Shown here: positions 8,290 through 17,489 of the stretch, in pieces
Numbering within the stretch: position 1 is the stretch's first letter
Layout: each line of letters begins with the position of its first letter
Assembly (NCBI RefSeq): GCF_009764685.1
Contig: NZ_VHLM01000019.1
Span: 124,001 to 188,000, forward strand
DNA length: 64,000 bases
Source: Flavobacterium sp. I-STPP5a
GTDB lineage: Bacteria; Bacteroidota; Bacteroidia; Flavobacteriales; Flavobacteriaceae
Reading direction: 5' to 3'
Made by a program: the position numbers and the translations under genes
Notes under the pieces: model-generated
Database searches by the model: none
What the model was told of the DNA's origin: nothing
What the model saw: the letters and a program-made list of their open reading frames with translations, nothing else

Positions 8290-9696
8290 ATGAATAAGTT
8301 CATAGCTTTTACGACGATTTTAACCCTATTGATTAGCTGTGCTAAATCAAGTGATAAAGGGGAATTAGTTGGTGTTAATGGTGGAAAGTGGCACCCTGAG
8401 AAACCATACGGAATGACTTTAGTCCCTGGAGGCTCATTTATTATGGGTAAATCTGACGCGGATTTAGCAAGTATTGAGGATGCTCCTACAAAAACAGTTA
8501 CGGTGCGTTCTTTTTATATGGACGAAACTGAAATTACAAATAGTGAGTACCGTCAGTTTGTAGAATGGGTTAAAGATTCAACTATAAGAGTTAAATTAGC
8601 AATAATGGCTGATTTAAGTGGTCAGCCCGCCGCTGCTGGGTCAAATAAAGGTAAGAAATCAGGAAGTATTGCTGACTATGCTTTTAGTGACTCCGATACT
8701 ACCAAGATGACAGCATATGATAAATATATGTACGATAATTATTATAGCATAGGTACTGAAGACGATCAGTATGCTGGTAGAAAATTAAATAGAAAAGTGA
8801 AATTGGCTAAGGGACCAAAAGAATATCCAGATGCAGCATACACTGAAGTTATGGATTCTATGTATTTACCAAGCGAAGAATCTTATAACGGCTTAAGAAC
8901 AATTGATGTAAATAAATTGAAATTTCGCTACTCTTGGATGGACATACAAGCAGCTGCAAAAGCTAAAGTGGGTCGTAGAAAAGATTTTATCAAAACAGAA
9001 GAAGTTAATGTTTATCCTGATACCACGGTGTGGATTAAAGATTTTGCTTATTCTTACAATGAGCCTATGCATAACGATTATTTTTGGCACAAAGCATATG
9101 GTGATTACCCAGTGGTAGGAGTAAAATGGACACAAGCAAAAGCTTTTTGTGCGTGGAGAACATTAAATAAAAATGGCTATATAAAATCAAAAACAAAAGG
9201 ACAAGATTTAATTAATCAATTTAGATTGCCTACAGAGGCTGAGTGGGAATACTCCGCTAGAGGTGGTTTAGAATCGGCCACATATCCTTGGGGTGGTCCT
9301 TACACCAAAAATGATAGAGGTTGTTTTTTAGCTAACTTTAAACCTAATAGAGGGGATTATGCTGCTGATGAGGCTTTGTATACATTAGAAGCTAAATCAT
9401 ATGAGCCTAATGGTTATAATTTATATAACATGGCTGGTAATGTATCTGAATGGACGGACTCATCTTATGATGCAAATGCTTATGAGTATGTTTCATCAAT
9501 GAATCCAAATGTTTTAGATGCTTCTAACAAACGTAAAGTGTTGCGAGGTGGTTCATGGAAAGACGTTGCTTACTTCCTACAAGTTAGTACTAGAGACTAT
9601 GAGTATGCTGATTCTGCAAGAAGTTATATAGGCTTCAGAACCGTGCAAGATTATATGGGACTTCAAACTACAGGTAACGGTAAAAAAAAGAAATAA
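8290..9696 (+). CDS. gldK: Gliding motility / type IX secretion lipoprotein GldK
   Basis: 468 residues. The N-terminal signal ends in the lipobox ISC with Cys17, so it is an outer-membrane lipoprotein facing the periplasm. The rest is a formylglycine-generating-enzyme-like (sulfatase-modifying) fold: GMTLVPGGSFIMGKSD near 37-52, YFWHKAYGDYPVVGVKWTQAKAFCAWR, FRLPTEAEWEYSARGG and NMAGNVSEWT. Known GldK forms with GldN a periplasmic ring attached to the outer membrane in the type IX secretion system. It is the first gene of a four-gene cluster (gldKLMN) with gaps of about 45 bases, so one operon is likely. Confidence 0.96.
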   Translation: MNKFIAFTTILTLLISCAKSSDKGELVGVNGGKWHPEKPYGMTLVPGGSFIMGKSDADLASIEDAPTKTVTVRSFYMDETEITNSEYRQFVEWVKDSTIRVKLAIMADLSGQPAAAGSNKGKKSGSIADYAFSDSDTTKMTAYDKYMYDNYYSIGTEDDQYAGRKLNRKVKLAKGPKEYPDAAYTEVMDSMYLPSEESYNGLRTIDVNKLKFRYSWMDIQAAAKAKVGRRKDFIKTEEVNVYPDTTVWIKDFAYSYNEPMHNDYFWHKAYGDYPVVGVKWTQAKAFCAWRTLNKNGYIKSKTKGQDLINQFRLPTEAEWEYSARGGLESATYPWGGPYTKNDRGCFLANFKPNRGDYAADEALYTLEAKSYEPNGYNLYNMAGNVSEWTDSSYDANAYEYVSSMNPNVLDASNKRKVLRGGSWKDVAYFLQVSTRDYEYADSARSYIGFRTVQDYMGLQTTGNGKKKK

Positions 9697-9739
9697 ATTA
9701 AACAAAAACCCAATCTATTAAAATTTAAAATTTATTATT

Positions 9740-10387
9740 ATGGCATTATTAGGAAAAAAAGCAATGAATTTCGCTTACGGTATGGGGGCTGCAGTTGTAA
9801 TCCTTGGAGCATTATTTAAAATTACTCACATTGAATTCGGTGTTATAACAGGGAATTTGATGCTTACTATCGGTCTTGTTGTTGAAGCTTTGATCTTTGC
9901 ATTATCTGCTTTTGAACCGGTCGATGATGAATTAGATTGGACCTTAGTATATCCTGAATTGGCTAACGGTCAAGCTAAACCTGCCACTAAAAAAGCCGAA
10001 CCTGTTGCTGATACTCAAGGATTATTATCTCAAAAGTTAGATGCAATGCTTAAGGATGCTAAAATTGATGGTGAATTGATGGCAAGTTTAGGTAGTAGTA
10101 TAAAGAATTTTGAATCAGCTGCTAAAGGAATTGCTCCTACAGTAGATTCTATTGCTTCTACAAAAAAGTACAGTGAAGAGTTAACTCTTGCAGCATCTCA
10201 AATGGAATCTTTAAACAGTTTATATAAGGTACAATTAGAAAGCGCTTCTAGAAATGCTCAAATAAATGATGAAGTAGCACAAAATAATATGAAGCTTAAA
10301 GAGCAAATGCAATCTTTGACTTCAAATTTATCTTCTTTGAATTCAGTTTATGGAGGAATGCTTTCTGCAATGAATAACAAAGGATAA
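9740..10387 (+). CDS. gldL: Type IX secretion motor protein GldL
   Basis: 215 residues. Two hydrophobic membrane segments lie at the N-terminus (about 8-30 and 34-55), with KITHIEF between them. The cytoplasmic C-terminal part contains a linker rich in Ala, Pro and Lys and a long helical region of Ser, Asn and Leu repeats (140-210). Known GldL and GldM form the inner-membrane proton-driven motor that powers gliding and secretion; the charged residues in the first helices conduct protons. It sits between gldK and gldM in the expected order. Length is typical. Confidence 0.96.
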   Translation: MALLGKKAMNFAYGMGAAVVILGALFKITHIEFGVITGNLMLTIGLVVEALIFALSAFEPVDDELDWTLVYPELANGQAKPATKKAEPVADTQGLLSQKLDAMLKDAKIDGELMASLGSSIKNFESAAKGIAPTVDSIASTKKYSEELTLAASQMESLNSLYKVQLESASRNAQINDEVAQNNMKLKEQMQSLTSNLSSLNSVYGGMLSAMNNKG

Positions 10388-10430
10388 TTAGTTTCGAACT
10401 ATTATTAATTTAAACTAATTATTAGAAAAT

Positions 10431-11972
10431 ATGGCAGGAGGAAAACTAACCCCTAGACAGAAGATGATAAACCTGATGTACCTGGTTTTCATCTCAATGT
10501 TAGCATTAAATATGTCCAAAGAAGTATTGTCTGCTTTTGGAATAATGAATGAAAAATTTGAAGGTTCTAATAGTGCTGCTGAGCAATCAAACGCACAAAT
10601 GTTGATGAGCTTAGACGCTAAGGCTGCTGAAGCCGGCGGAGAATTTGCTGCTGCATCTGGAACTGCTCATAAAGTAGAAGCGATTACAAAGAAATTTTAT
10701 GATTATATCGCTAATATAAAAACGGATGTTTTAAAAGGAACTGAAATTGATGCAGAAACTGGTAAATTGCCTTATGAGTCTATGGACAAGGGTGATAATT
10801 TAGATCAATCTTGGTTTAGCCCTGCAGGTTATTCTGCAAAAGGGAATGAAGTGGTGAAAACGGTTGAACAATATAAGGCAGACATGAAAGCTGCTTTAGG
10901 AAGTAACAAAAAACTTTCAGCTATTGTTTCAGAAGTTGAGTCTAAATTCTCTTTACAACCTGTTAAAAATAAAGACGGAATTTCGATCCCGTATTTAGAT
11001 TATAACTTTAAAGGTTTTCCGGCTGTTGCTTCACTTGCAAAGTTATCTGCTTGGCAGAATGATGTTAAGAAAATGGAGACTGATGTTTACAATACGTTAT
11101 TAGGTAAAGCGGCTGTTGCTGCTGCATCTTATAGCAATTATCAGGCAATTGTAGTTCTTGACAAAAGTGCTTACTTTCAAGGAGAGCAAGTTACAGGTAA
11201 AGTAGTTTTAGGAAGATATGATGAAAACACTAAACCAACTTCATTTTCAGGACCTGGTAAAATTGTTAACGGTCAGGCTGTAATTGCTATGACTGCTGGG
11301 AATGTTGGTGAGCAGACAATCAACGGACAATTTACATTTCTTGAGGATGGCAAAAACATTCCATTAAAGTTCGCTGGTAAGTATGTGGTAGTTCCTAGAC
11401 CTAATTCGGCTACTATCTCTGCTGATAAAATGAATGTGGTTTATAGAGGTGTTCAAAACCCTATCACGATTTCGTTTGCAGGTATTCCAGATAATCAAGT
11501 AAATGCATCAGCACCTGGATTGTCAAAAGTGGGTAATGGTAAATATGTTATGTCTCCTGGAGCTGGAAATGAAGTTATCATTAATGTTTCTGGAAAAATG
11601 GCAGATGGTAAAGTAGCATCTGATAAAAAAGTATTCAGAATTAAAGGTATTCCTGGTCCAACTGGTACAATAAGAGGTGAAATGGGTGTTGTTAAAGGAC
11701 CTAAATCTAACTTAGAAATATCTACAGTTGGAGCTAAACTAGTAGACTTTGATTTTGAGGTAGGATTAAGTGTAATTGGTTTTAATCTTAAGGTTACAGG
11801 TCAGCCAACAGTTGTTGTACAAGGAAATAAATTAAATGCTCAGTGTAAATCTGTATTATCTAAAGCAGGTAGAGGCGATCAAGTTACCATTTCTGAAATA
11901 AAGACAAAACTTGACGGTGCTGGTAGTTATTTATTACCAAGGACTTCTCCGGTTATTTTTGAAATACAATAA
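10431..11972 (+). CDS. gldM: Type IX secretion motor / periplasmic shaft protein GldM
   Basis: 513 residues. One membrane helix near the N-terminus (about residues 12-33, KMINLMYLVFISMLALNMS) is followed by a long periplasmic part: a helical domain (35-225) and three beta domains to the C-terminus. Known GldM dimers span the periplasm, couple to GldL in the inner membrane and reach the GldKN ring. Length and the opening MAGGKLTPRQKMINLMY match the family. It lies 43 bases after gldL and 46 before gldN. Confidence 0.96.
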   Translation: MAGGKLTPRQKMINLMYLVFISMLALNMSKEVLSAFGIMNEKFEGSNSAAEQSNAQMLMSLDAKAAEAGGEFAAASGTAHKVEAITKKFYDYIANIKTDVLKGTEIDAETGKLPYESMDKGDNLDQSWFSPAGYSAKGNEVVKTVEQYKADMKAALGSNKKLSAIVSEVESKFSLQPVKNKDGISIPYLDYNFKGFPAVASLAKLSAWQNDVKKMETDVYNTLLGKAAVAAASYSNYQAIVVLDKSAYFQGEQVTGKVVLGRYDENTKPTSFSGPGKIVNGQAVIAMTAGNVGEQTINGQFTFLEDGKNIPLKFAGKYVVVPRPNSATISADKMNVVYRGVQNPITISFAGIPDNQVNASAPGLSKVGNGKYVMSPGAGNEVIINVSGKMADGKVASDKKVFRIKGIPGPTGTIRGEMGVVKGPKSNLEISTVGAKLVDFDFEVGLSVIGFNLKVTGQPTVVVQGNKLNAQCKSVLSKAGRGDQVTISEIKTKLDGAGSYLLPRTSPVIFEIQ

Positions 11973-12018
11973 TAAATTGGGTTTTTAAATCCTTTTCAAT
12001 ATCAATAAGAATACCACT

Positions 12019-12909
12019 ATGAATATTAGAAATTTATTTATCGCAATCTTCGCTGTAACGGGTTGTTTTGTGTCTAGTGCACAATCCAATTTGTTGAATG
12101 CGAAAACTCCAGATCAAATTGGATTAAAAACAGCTGCGCAACTTGACTCTGATAATGATAAGCCTCTTGCTTATGGTTATGTTCATGATAGAGACGTGTT
12201 GATGGGTAAAACAACGTGGGAAATTATAGATCTTAGTGAAAAGATTAATTTTTCTTTATACTTCCCTATTGATACCGCCAATATAGGTAATGACAGAAGA
12301 TCGCTTTATGATGTACTATCTAAGGCAATTAAAAGTGGAAAAATTACTGAAGTATATACTGATAGTTATTTTAATACTAAAAAATCACTTCAAGATATTC
12401 AGGCGTCGCTAACAAGAATTGATACTACTGATGCTGGTAGAGAACAAATAAATTCAGGTACTAAGGTTTCTGAAGAGTATATCACAAGACAAGATCTTGC
12501 TGCTCAAGATGTAACGCAATATAAAATAAAAGGGTATTGGTACTTTGACAAACGACAAAGTGAATTAAAATATCGTTTGTTAGGTATTTGTCCTGTTACT
12601 CCTGATGTTTATACTATGAATAGTGACGAGAAAGATTACATTGAATTGTTTTGGATCTTTTTCCCTGCTGCTAGAGAGGTGTTGCATGATGCTAAATCTT
12701 TTAATGATAAAAACTCGGCATTGCCAATTTCATTTGATCAAATTTTAAACTCTAGACGTTTTAATGCCTTTATTTATAAGGAGGAAAATGTATACGGAGA
12801 TAGAAGAATTGATGAGTATATGAAAGACAATGCTCAAAATCAATTATTAGAATCTGAAAGAGTTAAGGATAAAATTCGAAACTTTGAATCAGATATGTGG
12901 AACTACTAG
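12019..12909 (+). CDS. gldN: Gliding motility / type IX secretion protein GldN
   Basis: 296 residues with a cleavable signal peptide (hydrophobic segment 5-20 ending near SSAQ). The mature protein is the GldN/PorN domain, including LFWIFFPAAREVLHDAKSFN and the RRFNAFIYKEENVYGDR stretch. Known GldN pairs with GldK to form the periplasmic ring of the type IX secretion system and contacts GldM. It is the last gene of gldKLMN and is followed directly by a strong terminator hairpin, so the operon ends here. Confidence 0.95.
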   Translation: MNIRNLFIAIFAVTGCFVSSAQSNLLNAKTPDQIGLKTAAQLDSDNDKPLAYGYVHDRDVLMGKTTWEIIDLSEKINFSLYFPIDTANIGNDRRSLYDVLSKAIKSGKITEVYTDSYFNTKKSLQDIQASLTRIDTTDAGREQINSGTKVSEEYITRQDLAAQDVTQYKIKGYWYFDKRQSELKYRLLGICPVTPDVYTMNSDEKDYIELFWIFFPAAREVLHDAKSFNDKNSALPISFDQILNSRRFNAFIYKEENVYGDRRIDEYMKDNAQNQLLESERVKDKIRNFESDMWNY

Positions 12910-12926
12910 TAGTTTTCAATAAACTT

Positions 12927-12958
12927 AAAAAACTCTTACCTTGTGGTAGGAGTTTTTT
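12927..12958 (+). terminator. Terminator of the gldKLMN operon
   Basis: A hairpin with arms AAAAAACTCTTACC (12927-12940) and GGTAGGAGTTTTTT (12945-12958) and loop TTGT. The final T-run gives an intrinsic terminator 17 bases after the gldN stop. Confidence 0.85.
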
Positions 12959-12995
12959 GTTTGAATCCCTTTTCCTTAAAATTTATTTTATTTAA

Positions 12996-14048
12996 ATGTT
13001 AGATTATATTATAGTTGGTTCTGGTTTGGCTGGTTTGTCATTTGCTGAATATGCCTTGCGCAATCATAAATCTATTATGGTTTATGACAATAGTTCTCAA
13101 AACTCATCTAAAATTGCAGGAGGCTTATACAATCCTGTTATTTTAAAGCGATTCAGTGAAGTCTGGAATGCGCAACAACAATTGGATGTGATGAATGAAT
13201 TTTATACCATTTTAGAAAAAACACTCGACAAACAATTTGATTTTAAAACTCCTATTTTAAGGAAGTTTTATTCTGTTGAAGAACAAAATAATTGGTTTTT
13301 AGCGGCAGATAAAAAAGGTTTAGAACCTTTTCTTTCTACTAATTTGATTTATAAAAATGTAAGTGGAATAGATGCCCCATTTGGCTATGGAGAAGTTTTA
13401 CAAACGGGTTATGTAGACACTGCTTCTTTTTTAGAATCTTTCCATTCCTATTTAAAAAAACTAGACGTATTTATCTCAGAAAGTTTTGATTACAATGAAT
13501 TAATTCAAGATGAAGAGGGAGTTTCTTATAAAGGTTTAAAAGCAAGACATATTATTTTTGCGGAAGGCTTTGGGTTAGATGCTAATCCTTATTTTAATTA
13601 TTTACCTTTAGATGGGACTAAGGGTGAACTATTTATTATAAAAGCAAGTGATCTAGATCTAGACGTAATTATTAATACTAGTGTTTTTATTTTGCCTTTA
13701 GGAGATAATTTATTCAAAGTGGGAGCTACTTACAATTGGCGAGAGAAAGATGATTTTCCCACAGAAGATGGTAAAATAGAACTCATTGATCGTATTAAAG
13801 AGATATTATCCTGTGATTTTACTATAGAGGCGCATTTTGCAGGAGTTAGGCCAACGGTTAAGGATAGGAGACCTCTCATTGGTACACATCCTAATTACTA
13901 TCGTTTTCATGTTTTGAATGGTCTTGGAACGCGGGGAGTAATGCTTGGGCCTACAATGGCTCAAGAATTATATAACCATATTGAACACCAAATAAAATTA
14001 GATCCTGTTATTGATATTAAAAGGTATGAAGCTAAATACTATTCTTAA
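12996..14048 (+). CDS. FAD-dependent oxidoreductase (DAO family)
   Basis: 350 residues. The N-terminal FAD-binding motif is clear: DYIIVGSGLAGLSFAEYA (GxGxxG, residues 3-20), followed by the acidic VYD end of the second strand. The middle contains FSEVWNAQQQL and the C-terminal part GVRPTVKDRRPLIGTHP, with GLGTRGVMLGP near the end, as in glycine oxidase/DAO-type flavoenzymes. The substrate is unknown; a D-amino acid or related amine is possible. It is a single gene after the gld terminator. Its stop codon overlaps by four bases the stop of the convergent DUF983 gene. Confidence 0.85.
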   Translation: MLDYIIVGSGLAGLSFAEYALRNHKSIMVYDNSSQNSSKIAGGLYNPVILKRFSEVWNAQQQLDVMNEFYTILEKTLDKQFDFKTPILRKFYSVEEQNNWFLAADKKGLEPFLSTNLIYKNVSGIDAPFGYGEVLQTGYVDTASFLESFHSYLKKLDVFISESFDYNELIQDEEGVSYKGLKARHIIFAEGFGLDANPYFNYLPLDGTKGELFIIKASDLDLDVIINTSVFILPLGDNLFKVGATYNWREKDDFPTEDGKIELIDRIKEILSCDFTIEAHFAGVRPTVKDRRPLIGTHPNYYRFHVLNGLGTRGVMLGPTMAQELYNHIEHQIKLDPVIDIKRYEAKYYS

Positions 14049-14434
14049 TTCTTGTTAGTAGTTGCTTTTGGATCGTAAGATATAAACATGTTGATGTATA
14101 TATTTCTGGACCATCTAAGGACAAATGGAAAAGTTACAATGAGGGTAGCTATAATGGCAGCGAAAGCTATTTTTAAATTCGTTTTAAAAAAAATAAAAGA
14201 GACAATAAATGCAGCTACTCCTAAAGCAACATTAAGTCCGTAACTAACATACATGGCTCCATAAAAAAATGAAGGTTCTATTTGATAGCGCAATCCACAA
14301 TGACTACAATTTTCTTTCATTTTTAGAATTTTTGTCAATTGAAATGGATTTTTTTCCAAATACATGCTCTCATTCTGGCATTTAGGACAAGTTCCTGTTA
14401 AAATGCTATATAATTTGGATCCTTTTTTTAACAT
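14045..14434 (-). CDS. DUF983 membrane protein
   Basis: 129 residues from the ATG at 14434 (MLKKGSKLYSILTGTCPKC). A cytoplasmic zinc-ribbon-like N-terminus with two CxxC pairs (CPKC and CSHC) precedes two hydrophobic helices (about 60-80 and 85-105). This is the DUF983 architecture, common in Bacteroidota, function unknown. An upstream in-frame ATG at 14494 would add 20 residues of unrelated composition; I prefer the later start because it matches the family opening. Its TAA stop overlaps the TAA of the oxidoreductase on the other strand. Confidence 0.85.
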   Translation of the reverse strand: MLKKGSKLYSILTGTCPKCQNESMYLEKNPFQLTKILKMKENCSHCGLRYQIEPSFFYGAMYVSYGLNVALGVAAFIVSFIFFKTNLKIAFAAIIATLIVTFPFVLRWSRNIYINMFISYDPKATTNKN

Positions 14435-14519
14435 TTGCAAAAAATTAATTTTTTCTTTTTGAAAAGCAGTGTTTGTTGTTACAAATTTACACATTCATTA
14501 AGGAAATAAATCATAATAC

Positions 14520-16427
14520 ATGCTTAATATACACAATTTATCTGTTTCTTTTGGTGGTACTTATTTGTTTGAAGAAGTTACTTTTCGTCTAGGTGCTGGA
14601 GACAGAGTAGGCCTAGTTGGAAAAAATGGAGCGGGGAAGTCTACCATGCTTAAAATGTTGGCTAGAGATTTTGCACCTGATTCTGGTGTGATTTCACAAG
14701 AGAAAGACATTAGAATGGGTTTCTTGCGTCAGGATATTGATTTTGAGCAAGGAAGAACTGTTCTTGAAGAAGCGTACGAAGCTTTTACTGAAATTAAAAT
14801 TGTTGAAAAAAAGCTTGAAGAAATAAACCATCTACTTGTTACTAGAACAGACTACGAAAGTGATGCCTACAGTCAAATCATTGAAGATTTATCAGATTAC
14901 ACCCATCGCTTTGAACTTTTAGGAGGGTATAATTATGTGGGAGACACCGAAAAAATCTTGTTGGGATTGGGTTTTAAAAGAGAAGTTTTTGACAATCAAA
15001 CTGAAACTTTTTCTGGAGGATGGAGAATGCGTATTGAACTAGCCAAATTATTGCTTCAGGCGAATGATGTATTGTTACTGGATGAGCCAACGAACCACTT
15101 GGATATCGAGAGTATTATTTGGTTAGAAAGTTTTTTAAGAAATTATCCAGGTGTTGTAGTGATTGTTTCTCACGATAAAATGTTTCTTGATAATGTTACG
15201 AATAGAACTATTGAGATTTCTCTAGGGAAGGCATATGATTTCAACAAACCGTATTCACAATATCTTGAACTTCGTCATGAAATTCGAGAAAAGCAATTGG
15301 CTACTCAAAAAAACCAGGCCAAAAAAATTGAAGAGACCGAAAAATTGATCGAAAAATTTCGTGCCAAGGCATCAAAGGCATCGATGGCTCAGTCTTTAAT
15401 CAAAAAATTAGATAAAGTTGAACGTATTGAGGTTGATGAAGATGATAATTCGGTAATGAATATTTCCTTTCCTGTTTCTAAAGAACCAGGTAGAGTTGTT
15501 ATTGAAGCCGAAGATGTAACCAAAAGTTATGGTGACACTACTATTTTAAAAGACATTAGTTTATTAGTAGAACGCGGTAGTAAAATTGCTTTTGTTGGTC
15601 AAAATGGTCAAGGTAAATCTACATTCATTAAAGCAATCGTAAACGAATTTGAGTATCAAGGGACTATTAAACTAGGACACAATGTGCAATTGGGTTATTT
15701 TGCTCAAAATCAGGCAGAATATCTTGATGGTGAAATTACATTGTTACAGACTATGGAAGATGCCGCTGCAGATACCAACCGTATGAAGGTGAGGGATATG
15801 TTGGGTTCTTTTTTGTTTAGAGGAGACGATGTGGAGAAAAAAGTAAAGGTACTTTCAGGAGGTGAAAGAAACCGTCTTGCGTTGTGTAAATTATTGTTAC
15901 AGCCTATCAATGTATTGTTGATGGATGAGCCAACGAATCACTTAGATATTAAGTCTAAAAATGTTTTGAAAGCTGCCTTGCAAAAATTTGGAGGAACATT
16001 ATTATTGGTATCTCACGATCGTGATTTTTTACAAGGAATGTCTAATATTGTGTATGAATTTAAAGATCAAAAAATTAAGGAGTATTTAGGAGATATCAAT
16101 TATTTCTTGGAACAGCGCAATTTGGAGAACATGCGCGAAGTAGAGAAAAAAGATATCGAAAAGGCTGCTGCACCAAAGGAAAGCAATAAAACCTCTTATG
16201 AAGATCAAAAAAAGGGTAAAGCACTTCAAAATAAATTGAGTAAAATTGAAAGTCAAATTAAACAGTTAGAACGCGACATTCAGCAGGATGATAAAATGCT
16301 GACTTCTAATTATGACAAACATATTGAAGACGCTAAGTTTTTTACAGCTTACAATAAAAAGAAATCAGATCTAGATCAATTATTATTAGACTGGGAAATA
16401 ATACAAGAAGAAATTGATAATTTATAA
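14520..16427 (+). CDS. ABC-F family ATPase
   Basis: 635 residues with two ATP-binding cassettes and no membrane segments. The first has GKNGAGKST (about 36-44), signature FSGGWRMR and Walker B LLLDEPTNHLD; the second has GQNGQGKST, LSGGERNR and LLMDEPTNHLD. The inter-domain linker is the charged P-site tRNA-interaction motif expected of ABC-F (about 245-300), and the C-terminus is a coiled coil (about 540-635). Members bind the ribosomal E site and relieve stalled translation; some give antibiotic resistance, but housekeeping types resemble Uup/YdiF as here. It begins 86 bases from the divergent DUF983 start. Confidence 0.93.
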   Translation: MLNIHNLSVSFGGTYLFEEVTFRLGAGDRVGLVGKNGAGKSTMLKMLARDFAPDSGVISQEKDIRMGFLRQDIDFEQGRTVLEEAYEAFTEIKIVEKKLEEINHLLVTRTDYESDAYSQIIEDLSDYTHRFELLGGYNYVGDTEKILLGLGFKREVFDNQTETFSGGWRMRIELAKLLLQANDVLLLDEPTNHLDIESIIWLESFLRNYPGVVVIVSHDKMFLDNVTNRTIEISLGKAYDFNKPYSQYLELRHEIREKQLATQKNQAKKIEETEKLIEKFRAKASKASMAQSLIKKLDKVERIEVDEDDNSVMNISFPVSKEPGRVVIEAEDVTKSYGDTTILKDISLLVERGSKIAFVGQNGQGKSTFIKAIVNEFEYQGTIKLGHNVQLGYFAQNQAEYLDGEITLLQTMEDAAADTNRMKVRDMLGSFLFRGDDVEKKVKVLSGGERNRLALCKLLLQPINVLLMDEPTNHLDIKSKNVLKAALQKFGGTLLLVSHDRDFLQGMSNIVYEFKDQKIKEYLGDINYFLEQRNLENMREVEKKDIEKAAAPKESNKTSYEDQKKGKALQNKLSKIESQIKQLERDIQQDDKMLTSNYDKHIEDAKFFTAYNKKKSDLDQLLLDWEIIQEEIDNL

Positions 16428-16435
16428 TGTTACTT

Positions 16436-16460
16436 AGAGCTCCTTTTGGGGCTCTTTTTT
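16436..16460 (+). terminator. Terminator after the ABC-F gene
   Basis: Hairpin AGAGCTCC (16436-16443), loop TTTT, GGGGCTCT (16448-16455), followed by a T-run. It lies 8 bases after the ABC-F stop, and its T-run reaches the stop codon of the convergent App1-type gene. Confidence 0.8.
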
Positions 16461-17428
16461 TAGGTAATAACTCCAATAGATTTAGAATGAGAAATCGCCT
16501 CGCTACTTTCCTTAAAATAGCACACAGCAACGTTAAGTGTAGTTAAGTTGTTTAAAACTGAACAGACTTTTTCTTTTTTTGAACTTCCGGTTTGCCTGAT
16601 GTAGACCGCTTTTACGGTTACTGGAAATATTTTACAAATGGATTGGTATAAGTAGGGATCGTGCTGCGAGTCATCACCAAGCAGTACATATTCTAGATTG
16701 GGATAAAATTCAAGAATGTGTTTAATTTTTTCGAATTTATGATTGTGACCACCTCTGCCAGTCATAAAAAAATCAGTTAAACTGCTTTTAATATCTTTTA
16801 ATAATAACACCGCTTTTGGGAGTTTGTGAATTGCCGTAAAATTGATAATAAAACGGTATAAATTCCATTCACTGCTAGAAACATAAAAAAAAGCATTGAA
16901 TTCGGCCTTGTTATTTCTTCCCGCAGTGCTCAACGCTTGGTAATGCGTTACTACATCATCGTAGATTTTACGTTTGTTAATATTTTTAAAAAGAAGGACA
17001 TACAACTTCAATAAAGGATTGAAAGTATAGGAAACCAGAAAGGTATCATCAATATCTGATATGATCCCTAAATTTCCCTTGTGCGGCCTGATATAGCTTT
17101 CTTTTTTTATGATGGTTTCTTTTTCATAAGTCATGCTTACTTCATAGTCAATCCATCCATAATCGCTGTTGGGATCTAGAGGAATACAAAACTTAAAATA
17201 GCCATCATCAAGCGTTTTAGTGTGAATCTTAGTGCCATTTAGTTCTAAGTAAACATCGGCATTGGCTTGTGTTTTCATCTGAAACATTTTGATGACCGAT
17301 GTAGCATTTTTGAGGTTTTTCTTTTGAAAATTATACTCTTCTCTAGTTGTGGGTTTAAACACATGCCCCATGACAATTAGTTCTTGATCATTTGCATAAC
17401 CACGGTATAATTTTAAAATAGGCTTCAT
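16460..17428 (-). CDS. App1-type phosphatidate phosphatase domain protein (DUF2183)
   Basis: 322 residues. The catalytic region (about 130-290) has the HAD-like motif DIDDT in LGIISDIDDTFLVSY, the FFYVSSSEWNLY stretch and GDDSQHDPYLY, all characteristic of the DUF2183/App1 family. The yeast member dephosphorylates phosphatidate to diacylglycerol. The N-terminal 120 residues form a beta-rich domain. No signal peptide is seen. It is divergent from a diacylglycerol-kinase-like gene, whose product makes phosphatidate, so the pair would catalyse opposing steps; this is inference from position and family. Start ATG at 17428. Confidence 0.85.
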   Translation of the reverse strand: MKPILKLYRGYANDQELIVMGHVFKPTTREEYNFQKKNLKNATSVIKMFQMKTQANADVYLELNGTKIHTKTLDDGYFKFCIPLDPNSDYGWIDYEVSMTYEKETIIKKESYIRPHKGNLGIISDIDDTFLVSYTFNPLLKLYVLLFKNINKRKIYDDVVTHYQALSTAGRNNKAEFNAFFYVSSSEWNLYRFIINFTAIHKLPKAVLLLKDIKSSLTDFFMTGRGGHNHKFEKIKHILEFYPNLEYVLLGDDSQHDPYLYQSICKIFPVTVKAVYIRQTGSSKKEKVCSVLNNLTTLNVAVCYFKESSEAISHSKSIGVIT

Positions 17429-17436
17429 AAATTTTG

Positions 17437-17444
17437 TATTTTTG
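17437..17444 (+). promoter_or_regulatory. -7 promoter element of the lipid-kinase gene
   Basis: TATTTTTG fits TAnnTTTG exactly. It overlaps the in-frame TTG at 17442 that begins the longest open frame, which therefore cannot be the translated start if this promoter is used. Confidence 0.55.
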
Positions 17445-17489
17445 AAAAAAGTTAAAGTAGAGGTTTTAATCGAAAAAAAGAAAAGAAAT

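Noticed and set aside
17442..17489. TTG at 17442 as start of the lipid kinase
   Set aside because: It overlaps a perfect TAnnTTTG element; MKKNILIVVNP at 17490 matches the family start.
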